The notes under the pieces: generated by a model
What the model saw: the letters and a program-made list of their open reading frames with translations, nothing else
Told to the model about the DNA's origin: nothing
The model's database searches: none
In this document: in pieces, positions 33,267 to 43,576 of the stretch
How the letters are laid out: each line of letters starts with the position of its first letter
Position numbering within the stretch: the first letter of the stretch is position 1
NCBI RefSeq assembly: GCF_910592395.1
Contig: NC_088308.1
Location: forward strand, 11,983,001 to 12,047,000
DNA from: Lineus longissimus
Lineage: Eukaryota > Nemertea > Pilidiophora > Heteronemertea > Lineidae
Length of the DNA stretch: 64,000 nucleotides
Direction of reading: 5' to 3'
Translations under genes and position numbers: made by a program

Positions 33267-34939
33267 CAACAAGAGGCCCAAGAGCCTGGCGCTCAGCTGA
33301 GTTAATATCATTAATATCTTCCCGGTGTTAAGTTCATTATGCATGAAAATGGCATGCTCCATGGTATTTGATATCCTTTTGCGTTCACTACGGTACCAAT
33401 GTTTTTGGTTGACATAATTATGCCACTGTTCATTCCTCAATCCTGACCATAATTCGGGTGAAATCATCGTATAAAAATATTTACCGAAACATGAAGTTTA
33501 TGCCATGAATGAGGATACTCATTGTCATAGCCTCGTTTACAAGTACGAAGTATTTTCCCGCGAATATTCAAAACTGCTTGGCTCCTTGCCAGTTAAATAA
33601 CATGTGACTATACACAAAATAGAAAACTTTGATGGAAATTGTAAATCATTTTTTTATCTATCAGGGGAAACAAGCTGATGATGATCAAATAAATCATTCA
33701 TGAGAAATCGTTTGCATGACGAAGTTAATGCTAAACCTTTTCTTGTGCTCTACTGCGCCACCGTAGTTTTCTATTTAGACCAGCGATGACGTCATTTCTG
33801 GTGATTTCCCACGTTGTCCAATGAGCGCTTTTTAAAATGTGCCATTTGGTATTGTACAGTATGCAATGTATTTTTTCAGCGCTGCCAGTTGCCGAACAGA
33901 ATGCCGTAGCTCCCTCAATTTCCCATCAATTTTTATGGGAGTGACATTATTGTATTGCTTAGAATGTCTACTTTTTACTCATGAAAGAATCGTAGAACTA
34001 AAACTTAATAGGCGAACAGAATCATGCCGTTTCACTGCACATACTGTGGGAATTCTCCACTTCAAAATACATCGGCGATGTCATCGCGAACAGAGCATGC
34101 ACTTCCGATATCGTTTTCACAGAAATGTGGCCAAATTTTCAAGAACTAATTTCTGAAAGCAGTCCCTAAAGACCTTATGACTACCACTGAAACGAACTGG
34201 TGATAATATCGCCTACCAGACTACTTTTTAAGCAGAAAATTGGGTACTTGAGTGTCATTTAGCTCCAAGCCTAAACAACATGCCGCCATTTTGTCTCCGC
34301 TTCGGTATTTCGTAGGCCGCTTATAATGCACCTTCTCAATTAAAACCAACATAATAAGGCCTTACATCGTTGATTGAATAGGAACACCACACAGAACACA
34401 ATAAAGTGGGGGTACAATCGATTACGAAGCTGACGTGAACAGTGATTTATTCCTGGCGCTACTGCTTTTGTTGTGTGGCTGCCATGTTTTGAGAACTGGC
34501 AAATAGGAGACTTCATTGATGGCTGACGTCATCGGGCGGGAATTTGAATCGGCAGAAATATTTAAAAGGCAGGTAGCGCCCTCTCCTGTAAAAATTTTGA
34601 ACTTTTTCTCAATAAAATAGATTTTCAAGAATTTTATCTTAATATTAGAGCATATTTCGACTAATTCTGCTGCTCCTAGGCTGATATAGGCCAGTTTCCT
34701 TCATGCACTCTCGCTCGCAGGAAGTAGGTCGAATGGCGACAAATTTTGTTTTGAAAGTAGAGTTTGACCAGAAGTATCCAGAAATGCAAAATTGAAGTCT
34801 CTAGGTCTTACGGTTACAAAATGTGCACCATGGGTTTAACGGATGGACGGATGGATGGATGGATGGATGCATGGACAGACGGACGCCACTGAACAACTTA
34901 TTTGACAAGCTCGGCTGACTTAGTCAGCTGAGCTAAAAA
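33267..34939 (+). mobile_element. Repeat with 3' hairpin (Helentron-associated type?), copy 1
   Basis: Starts caacaagaggcccaagagcc and ends with the hairpin GCTGACttaGTCAGC followed by TGAGCTAAAAA. A (ggat)n tract lies at 34850-34875. Copy 2 (35021-37330) has the same ends. No target duplication is visible at either copy, consistent with a Helitron/Helentron-type non-autonomous element. The classification is inference. No protein-coding gene recognised inside. Confidence 0.6.
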
Positions 34940-35020
34940 TCACTCAAAAGGACCAAAAGTTTTCATTGGATTTTAAGCACATGGCCCAAAGTATGAAACA
35001 CTCTGAAACATTTTACCAAA
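34940..35020 (+). pseudogene. Envelope-like gene, 80-base remnant between two repeats
   Basis: The only unique DNA between the two repeat copies. One frame is open (DQKFSLDFKHMAQSMK) and plausibly continues the envelope-like ectodomain. Assigned by position. Confidence 0.4.
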
Positions 35021-37330
35021 CAACAAGAGGCCCAAGGGCCTGGCGCTCAGCTGAAATGGATAGGTGAAGGCAAGGGTCAGGTGTGTGTCGGTACCGTTAT
35101 TATGAGGCAACGAAGAAGATAAAGAGTTGGTTAACAAAATGAACTTTATTGGTGCGGCAGATATTTGATGCCTTTCGGCAGATATCTGAAGCGCCTTGCG
35201 GCAGATATTTGTTGCCTTGCGGCAGATATTTGATAACGCTCTCCAGGAATGGAAAGCAGTAAAACGAGTAAGCACACCTTACTCTGAATGTGGGAACAGC
35301 AAGTGCTTTCCTGGACTTGAAATGTGCCAACGACTCCTCTTGCAATAACCAACAACAGTTAATCTGTAAAAAAAGAGAAGAGAAATTAACACTGACTGAA
35401 TAAAAAAGGGTGACATAGACAGGGAAATGTACACCACCGGATACAGTCTGTGCTTGATCAGGCATCGGTCAGATGATATCCTGAACAAGGCATCTATCGA
35501 AGCAAATCCAGAAAGAGACTTAACCTTCGAAGGGCACACTTATCACTCAGTGAAAAGTCAGTCCTGGGGGTTGTTTTCCAATTCAAAATAAAAGTGTAAC
35601 CTCTTTAAATTAGTCTCACAGACTGAACCATAACACTCAACAGCCAACCGTGCCCACATGATGTGAGCCGTGAGCGAGTGGTGTACTACATTTTGAAAAT
35701 TGTCTATCGTCTACGACATGTGACAGAACAGGATCTAGTGGACTTAATGATGAGGTACTATCAAATAGGGTGTCCATCAAATGAATCATGAGGGCCTGTT
35801 GAGTTATACTCTAAGCCTGCACAGCGCAGTGTACAGACAGTACAGGATTGCCAACCAAAAACATGAGCATTGCTGCGTAAGGAAACTGCAGTGGAATTCA
35901 TACTACGATGTCATAATGTGACTTTCAAAATAATTGTAAACAAACGTAAATGGCGAGATTTGTTGCAAAATTGCCAACCACAACAACTCAGGGACCGTCC
36001 CAAAATGGCCGACGGCGAATTCTCCGGTCGCTAGCGCAGTCCATAAACAAGCATCAATTTTACCAACTTTGGGTGCAAGCTTGGTCATAAAAGTTACAGA
36101 ACTGTTAGAAATACATATAAACAACATATATATACAGTTAAAAGTGCATAAAAATCCCGTTTCAACCTCCGGGCGCTACCTTTTTTTCTCCGCCACACGC
36201 CGGGCCCTACCGGTCGTTATTTAGTGCGACCGCCACCAGAGTGTTTATCACGATCTTTCGCCGTTTTGATTGCACGTTTTAGGTAGATTAATCAATTATT
36301 ACATGCATGCATTATATATCACCGAAATGTTAATTGCGTAGGCTATTTGAAACTAAGTTCAGATATCATTTTCGATCTTTGAATTGAATTTAGGCGAGTG
36401 ATTTTTGACACCCGGTCGACATATCAGGACTTGCAAAATTCACGCGAGATCGCTTGCATCATCGGCACGTTTGAAAACCGAATTTCACAAATTCCACAAA
36501 TATTTATCACATACCATATGTATCACCACAAAGGTAACTCTCTAGACTATTTGAAACCAAGTTCAGATCCTTATTTTCACAAAAATTCGAAGCTATGCAA
36601 GCGATTTTTCAGTGGTAGAGATCGACGGAAACAAATTTCTCGCTCTAAAATGACATGAGACGAGCACCAACTTCCGCTAATTTGTGCACAAAATTTCCGG
36701 AATATTATAAAAAACTATTGATAAATCTGAATTATATAGACTCTTTTCAGTACCTAAATAAATTTCAGGTACATGGTCATGTTGATTAAAAGAGTATCAA
36801 CCGATTGAACATGAGAAAGTTCACTTACCTTCATTGAAGCAGCGACTACCGCCATTTTTAAATGGTGGCATCTCTTCTATCGATCGGCCAATCAGCGGCA
36901 CTGCTTGCAAAAAAGTTAAGCCACCGCCAAATTTGAAATCGCCAAAATTCAGGCAATGTGCCTGCAGCGCCAACTGGCGGTGAAAACTACATTAATTCCA
37001 TTAAAAGTAAAAAATGAAAAAATATTTAAAAATATTCAGCCACATTTGAAAACAATATTTGCTCTGTGGACCGAGGGAAAAAGGGAAAGAAATCTAAACG
37101 CGAAATGACCTCATTCTCTTAATACAAGTCGGATCACGCCGATTATTCGTTTTTTGAGTTCACCTTGGGCAACTCCTAATTTAGCACCGTCAACGAAGTG
37201 GCTAGGCCTTCCCGGTCAGAAATGTCCAATTTTGTCCACAGATGGGTCCCTAGATGGATGGATTGCAGGACGGACACCATTTGAACAGCTATACTACTAG
37301 CTCCGCTGACTTTGTCAGCTGAGCTAAAAA
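35021..37330 (+). mobile_element. Repeat with 3' hairpin, copy 2, longer
   Basis: Begins caacaagaggcccaagggcc and ends GCTGACtttGTCAGC TGAGCTAAAAA at 37330, with a gatggatgg tract before it. The body differs from copy 1 and includes a 21-25-base tandem repeat (gcggcagatatttgatgcc, four units at about 35155-35232). It could have picked up other DNA. Confidence 0.6.
35155..35232 (+). repeat. Short tandem repeat, gcggcagatatttgatgcctt, about four units
   Basis: Units start at about 35155, 35178, 35198 and 35219 with small differences (ttcggcagatatctgaagcg, ttgcggcagatatttgttgcc). Confidence 0.8.
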
Positions 37331-37761
37331 GCGATATGTTGGCTGACTCAATGAGCACTAATTTTCAACCTCTAACTCTTGCAGACATACATACGAGCTC
37401 ATATATTTGGAACCTAGTTAATTCCGCGATGAGTGTGACGGCATTGATACTGGGGCTTTTCACTTTCTGCAAGGGCCGAGCTATGGTAGGCATGATTCCC
37501 GTTGCCACTGGGTTGCCAGTAGCCCGAGCTGTGGTGTCAAATGACACTTTGGCGTTCATGTTGCCCGTGGAGAAGGAGATAGAATCATTGAAGGAAGAAG
37601 TAGAGATAATGATAGACCTGGAAATAGTCCTTTTTATCTCTACATTATGCCTGGGCGTTTTGATCGTAGTATATTATACGTTTTCAAAAGTTCAGCGTAA
37701 ATTGCTGTATCAATGCGGCACCACAGACACGAGACGTTTGACCTGTTGGTTAACGAATTAA
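37312..37761 (+). pseudogene. Envelope-like gene, C-terminal transmembrane part
   Basis: The unique coding sequence starts at about 37331 after the repeat. It has two hydrophobic segments: YIWNLVNSAMSVTALILGLF around residues 39-58 and IVLFISTLCLGVLIVVYYTF around 104-123. A basic cytoplasmic-type tail (KVQRKLLYQC) follows, and it stops at 37761. This matches the anchor region expected at the end of an envelope glycoprotein. A purine run (agagagaggggg) at 37906-37917 could be a polypurine tract, but no LTR pair is seen. Confidence 0.5.
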
Positions 37762-39468
37762 TTGGACAGACCAAGGCGGATAGGTTGACTTTGGGGCAAT
37801 TGATTTGTCATCCTTTAGATTTTCAATGTTCGGGGGATAATGACATTAAGAATACCCCGGTTTACATTTCAGGCACGTGCTGCCGGGAGTATGTAGTATT
37901 TGGTTAGAGAGAGGGGGCGTATATAAGGCACATGGGAACCGAGAACAATATCAACCTGCCCAATCAAGTTAAACTATTCACCCTCCACAAGAATGAAATT
38001 GCAGAAATGTTGGAGAACGATTATAGGGTGGCGCTCTCCATTTGTCACAGAGGAGTGTATTACCCGACTGGCCAGAAGAAGGGGGCAAAACAAAAATGAA
38101 GCGGTGGGCAAAAATCACCCCTTTATCCAGATTTAAATATGGCATAATAATATAAATTTTCGTCACAGAATAGCAGAATGGTATCTAGACGACCAAGGGA
38201 TCGCCTTATAGTGGTCAAATGAAACTGAAGTATCTATATTATAAGAGAGAAGACCGTTTCTTGCGCACACTCCTTCTGAAGATTGGCCATGCTTAGGCTG
38301 TGACACTCCATACCAATACAACGTTTGTTGGTTACACTAGGTTGTTTGCGGGAAAAAAATGCAATATTTTGACTTTAGGGGGTCACAATAAGGGTTTTAA
38401 TTTTGACCACTCAATTCTCCCAACTCCCAACACCAAACTCAGGGACATGGTTTGGGGTATTGTTAAGGGTATTTCATAAAGTGCAATTGCAATGGGGCCT
38501 TTCTTGGAAACTGGGGGATCGTGATGTTTTACGTTAGCCTTACAGTCATGATTGCCTGTGGTTTTTTGTTCAAAACATCATTATTAGTGTTAGAAGCTGA
38601 TATGATAAGCTGATATGATAGGATCACGCTCTGGAAATAACTATGGAGAGTGGACTTTTTAGGTACTACCCCTTTGTGTGCCCCATTCTATTTTTAACTC
38701 ATGACGTGATCAACTAAGGGACATGGTTTGGGATATTTCATAAAAAGCGTAGGAAAAAAACGTGTGTTGAAAGGCCGTTTTGAAAGTCGGTTCTTTTAGT
38801 GTCTTAGGTGAGTGTCTACATAAATAACTTACACTATATATATACTGGTCGTACTAGGCTTGATATCGTATGAGATTTCGTTTGTGAAGGGTCATCCTAA
38901 ACAGCGTCCACCAGCGTCCACCAGGTTTCAAAGTTATCAAAATCATATTTTCTTGACATAAATCAATAAAATAGGTTATTTAAAACATATTCTGCAAGTT
39001 TTATTGCAATATATTGAAAAATAAGTGAATTATCTGTGCTAGAAGTCAGACCCATCATGCCCGATAAAATCTGGGAACGTGCTTTGCGAACATGACTTGG
39101 TAGACACGATCCAAATTTGCTCCAAAGTCGAAATTTCCCCAAGTTGATTCGTAAAAGATATTTTTGAGGACGGGTGTATGATTATAAAGTACATGAAAAG
39201 TCATAAGGTTGAGAGAGGTTTTCTTGGCAGAGAATTTGATTACTTTCTAAGTTGTACTATATAGCCTATGCATCCGTGCATGCATGTACATTGTGCAGTA
39301 CATGTGTAGTGTACTATAGGCCTACCTTGCACTGCCACTGGACTGGTACTGGCACATGATTAGTAATCTTCTTCCTAATCCTCATTTATTCCAACTTCAA
39401 TTTATGTACTACAACACCTAACACAAAATCGAAGAAGTTCTCATGTACTCATTTTTCTTTTACTACAG
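37762..39468. other. Gene-free stretch
   Basis: No coding region or element ends recognised. Small direct duplications occur at 38598-38622 (agctgatatgat) and 38907-38931 (cagcgtccac). Confidence 0.4.
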
Positions 39469-40797
39469 CTCCATCAGTTTCATCAGTCAACCCACTTGAA
39501 TTAAGTACCGCCAACTGCCAGGCCACGCTCTTTAAGACTCCTACCAACAATCATCACACGATTAACCACAGCACAGTGTCAGGTAAGTAAACTTCACCAT
39601 GTAGGCCAACATTCCGGCATGAAATCGTAATATAGATATCAGAAGGCGCTTGGACAATATCATCATGAGTAATTGCTTCGACCCAGCCATGCCTCAGTAT
39701 TTTCAAAATTCATTTATTCTGACATTTTCCCTTTTCAGTTCCACCATCACCAGTTTTTACCATCATCATCATCCTGCTGCTGTCTCACCATTATCTACCA
39801 TAGTAAGTATCAATGACCAAACACATCCGAGGACATCTTCGCAGAAGGTGCTCAGCAGACAATATCAGCATGAGTAATAGTACTACACCCTTGCCTATGT
39901 ATGTGAGCTTTCCAAAATTCCATATTCTCTCATTTTCCCTTTTCAGTTCCATCATCACCAGTTTTCACCCATTATTCAACACCATCAGCCACCTACTTCA
40001 CTATTATCTACCATAGTAAGTATCAATGACCTGACACAAGTCGGGACACCTTCGCAGGATGAACTTCTCTTCCAACAAATTAGTGCTATCATCTCAAACA
40101 TTGTGCCTAACCATGACCAGTATCATACGATTCAGTACAACAAGAAGCATTCAAAACTATTCATCCAATTTGCAAAAATGTCCTCCGAGCCTGCCATTTT
40201 AATCTACTATTATGTGCTTTTACCACACACTAGCCTAGCTTTACACAATAGCCTCTTTCCTTTACAGATGACTTCACACGCAGTGCACAGGCCGTTTTAA
40301 ACCAACTGAAGGACTTTGAGGAAATGACAAATGAGAAGTTGTCCTATGCCCAGGTAATTCTGCTCGAAAAAAAAAAACCATTGGCAGCTGCTAAAATTGC
40401 CGCTGCACGCCACACCCTGACCAATCGTATACAGACTGTCACTGCTAAAGCAATACACCTCAAGTGCTTGATTACCAACCAGCCTAAACCAGTAACAATT
40501 TCAAAACCAAGTCCAAATAAACGCCCAGCACTGACTCTACCGCCAACAATGCCATCCCCCAAGAAAGTCCCTCTTCAACTGAAAGTGTCGACACCATCAA
40601 AAGTTACTGTCGAGTCATCCACTAAAGAGAAAACCCCTCCTGCCACTGACAACCTATTCGATGATGCCTTGGATGATTCAACGCTGTCACAGATCAGCAT
40701 GGACAGCTCAGAAACAGATTTTCCCCTAACAGCCACACAACCCGAAGATGACTCGGCTGATGATGATAAGACAAAGTTAAAATCCCTCTTGGAGTAG
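39469..40797 (+). CDS. Putative multi-exon gene, Pro/Ser/Thr-rich, unknown function
   Basis: Possible exons: 39469-39581 (acceptor ttactacag, donor gtaagtaaac), 39739-39802, 39947-40015, and a last exon 40268-40797 after ctttacag. The last exon has a charged helical part (QLKDFEEMTNEKLSYAQVIL, then KIAAARHTLTNRIQ), a Pro-rich stretch (SKPSPNKRPALTLPPTMPSP) and an acidic end. AATAAA follows at 41018-41023. The two middle exons lie in a 208-base tandem duplication (cccttttcagttcca at about 39730 and 39938), so one may be redundant. It lies just before the Helitron helicase fragment and may be Helitron cargo. I do not recognise the protein. Confidence 0.35.
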
Positions 40798-41017
40798 AAA
40801 GCAAGGGTGTACATTGATTGCACCGACAGTGTTACTCTGAACACTTACTGACTGCTGCTGATTAAATACTGCTGATTATATTGCCAGTGCTTCATGTTAA
40901 CAGGTCGTCTCTGTGCCAACAACAATCCTCCTGGACTTTTAACCTTTCGTACTAGGCTTACCTTCTCCACGACCCATCTGCTGTACAGACAATCACTATT
41001 TTGTATAAAAATAGGTT

Positions 41018-41023
41018 AATAAA
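41018..41023 (+). terminator. Polyadenylation signal AATAAA
   Basis: AATAAA about 220 bases after the stop of the 40797 frame and just before the Helitron helicase exon. A plausible 3' end for the upstream transcript. Confidence 0.35.
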
Positions 41024-41073
41024 CATTGTTTTAGTCAACATAATTAGTATTTCTTCTCTTTCTTTTCCTTCAG

Positions 41074-41433
41074 TCCTCCCCTCAACTTCCCCACGGAATT
41101 CCTCAACACCCTTGATGTTTCAGGCCTTCCACCACACAAACTCCTCCTCAAAGTAGGCTGCCCAATCATTATACTTCGCTCACTAAACCCGCCTCACATC
41201 ACCAATGGCACTCGATGCACACTATTGAAACCACACCGAAATGTCCTAGAAGTACGAATATCGAACGGTCCATCAGCAGGAAGAACAGCTCTCATACCAC
41301 GGATACCCCTGGCACCCTCAGACAGTGACCTCCCATTCAAATTCAAAAGGCTGCAGTTTCCCATTCGTCCCTGTTTTGCGATGACCATCAACAAGTCCCA
41401 AGGGCAAACCTTCAAACACATCGGCATCGACTT
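41074..41433 (+). pseudogene. Helitron helicase C-terminal part, upstream half (split by Ngaro-like element)
   Basis: After an acceptor-like ttccttcag the frame reads LNFPTEFLNTLDVSGLPPHK, VGCPIIILRSLNPPHITNGT, then FAMTINKSQGQTFKHIGID. These are the PIF1/Helitron helicase motifs LNPP...NGTR and NKSQGQT. The frame breaks at 41434, where the retrotransposon starts, and its continuation resumes at 47761. Upstream Rep and the helicase Walker motifs are not found, so this is a helicase tail, perhaps in a non-autonomous Helitron. Confidence 0.82.
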
Positions 41434-41514
41434 CACCATAAGCGTCTTCTATTGTCGAGCGTAGTATAAATTGAGCTCCCGGGCCAAGGAGAGACCACTT
41501 CGTATTTCGCTTTC
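41434..41514 (+). repeat. Split direct repeat A1 of Ngaro-like element
   Basis: Starts caccataagcgtcttctatt and ends cgtatttcgctttc; identical to 47413-47493 as read. Confidence 0.92.
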
Positions 41515-41765
41515 GTCGCACTCGGACCGGGCTTTATTCCTTTGGTATTCTTCGGTGTAAGTAGAATTTCTGCCGCTTTTGTGCTCTCGATTTCCTTTGT
41601 CCGTATTTCGGCTACGCCTACTGTGTAGTCTCCGCTTTGTGGCCTACGTGCTCTGGCCTCTACTATGCTTCTGTGCTTTCGGATCTTGCTTCTCTTGGAT
41701 TTTGTGTTCGTCTTTTCCCGTATTTCTCGTTTATGTCTATGTTTTATATGTTCTGTTTGTCTCTG

Positions 41766-42100
41766 CTTAAATTGTTGGTCCGTGGGTATCAACAAGCCCG
41801 TAGGGGTGCAATGTGTAAAGCTTAAATTGTTGGTCCGTGGGTATCAACAAGCCCGTAGGGGTGCAATGTGTAAAGCTTAAATTGTTGGTCCGTGGGTATC
41901 AACAAGCCCGTAGGGGTGCAATGTGTAAAGCTTAAATTGTTGGTCCGTGGGTACCAGCAAGCCCGTAGGGGTGCAATGTGTAAGCTTGAGTTGTTGGTCC
42001 GTTGGTATCAACGGGCCTGTTGGGGTACGCTGTGTAAAGCTCAAATTGTAGTTCAGTAGGTATCGGCAGGCCCGTGGGGGTGCAGTGTGGCTTGCATAGT
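41766..42100 (+). repeat. 55-bp tandem repeat in the Ngaro-like leader
   Basis: cttaaattgttggtccgtgg starts at 41766, 41821, 41876 and 41931, with more diverged units at 41985 and about 42039. The first three are essentially identical. It lies between A1 and gag, where internal promoters or packaging signals might be expected. Confidence 0.92.
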
Positions 42101-42280
42101 TGTTGCCCATGGGGGTGCCATGTATGGAAGTATAGTTCGTGGATGCTCTATCGGCGCGTGGGGTATAAACGTGTCAAAGTTTGTGTCAAGCCATATGCGG
42201 CTCCAGTATAGCAGAGTGCGGTTGTTGAGTGCTCAAATATCAGGGGTTTGTTTTGTAATGTATTATTTCTTGTGTTGCAG

Positions 42281-43450
42281 ATGGTTCAGCCGACTACCCT
42301 AAAGAAAAAGCATTCCCTGGTGGGGAAAAGTTTGCTGCCGCTGTTCGCACGGTTCAATGGTAGCCCTGATGAGCCCAGAGAGTTGGCTAGGATGGACAAG
42401 GATCAACCTTTGGAGAATCTGGATTCCGATGGTATCGCCACAGCCTTCAAGAAACTCACCGGAGAAAACATCGGAGACGTCCTTGCCGCCCTCGGCAAAC
42501 AAAGTTGAGCTGGAGTGGCTTTATTGCACCATGCAATTGTGCTAGCGAACGAAATCGGCCAGCCAGTAGGGCAGCCCCTTAGGGTAAGTCAATAGCTTCA
42601 GTCCTATCGGTTGTGCGGTTAAAGTGGGTGATTATCTGTCGGCTATGTTCATGGTCTCTGGAAATGGTTATGTGAGCATGTGGTATAAGATGCGGCTGGT
42701 GTGCTCTGGGTGGTATGATTTCGGATGGGTAGAATGTTATGTTTCGGTGCTTGTGTTATAACAATGGTTTTGCTATTTCAGGACCCGCCCATCACTCCAC
42801 CGGGTGTTTCGGATGATGTAAGTGAGCCACCGAGGAAGGTGCAGAGGATAGCGTGCCAGGCGACCGTAGCTGATCCAGTGCAGAAGGCAAAGGCGAAGGT
42901 GAGGTCCTTGGCATTACATGAAGAGCCCAATGAGTCGTTGATGTTGCTGTACCTGGAGGATTTAGCGGCGGCTGCTACTTCTGTTTCGCATAAGGACATG
43001 GAGTTGTTCGACGATTTATATCGTCAGGCAAGGCGTTACCAAGGAAAGGTGGACATGGCTAATGTTATCTTGACGGTGTTGGGTGGTGGTACGGGTGAGC
43101 TTATCACCAAGGCCATTAGTAAGTCGCTAAAAAAGGTAGTCGAACCGAAGCCGATTGAAACCGTGAAACCTGAAGAGAGCCCAAACCCAAGCCCGTCCAT
43201 TCAACATAGGTCACCTTTAACGGATTTGTATAGCCAGGTTGCTGCGGTTGCATCTTTGCAGCAGATGATGAATCCGCTCTTTGATTCCTATAGGGGTGGG
43301 GCGTCAAGAGGTGCCCGGCGCGGCAGGGGTAGGGGAACGGATTCCTCTCCTCCAAATAATTATCAATGTTATTTTTGTAACTCACCAGATCATTTTTATC
43401 GTGATTGCGATAAAATGAAAGAGGCATCGAAGATGGCAAAAACGAAGTAG
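42281..43450 (+). CDS. Ngaro-like gag, two exons, one in-frame TGA
   Basis: Exon 1 starts at ATG 42281 (MVQPTTLKKKHSLVGK) directly after an acceptor-like tgttgcag and runs to donor aggg/gtaagtc at 42583. Its frame carries one TGA at 42506-42508, after which coding-like sequence continues (HHAIVLANEIGQPVGQPLR). Exon 2 starts at 42782 after ctatttcag, in the same phase, and ends at 43450. It has a basic RGGASRGARRGRGRG stretch and a CCHC knuckle (CYFCNSPDHFYRDC). This is the structural, RNA-binding protein of the retroelement. The TGA may be a lesion or the end of a shorter product. Confidence 0.75.
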
Positions 43451-43576
43451 GTCCCCTCCCGGAGCATTCTGCTCTAGTGGAGATTTACATCTTCACGTGG
43501 GTGGGGGGCCGGGCTTCGCGTCCGTCGGATTTGTCTGCTGCGACTTTTAAAGCTACTGCTCTCTTTGTTTTAGGGT

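Noticed and set aside
37906-37917. Purine run as a polypurine tract preceding a 3' LTR
   Set aside because: No downstream or upstream LTR pair could be matched in the window.
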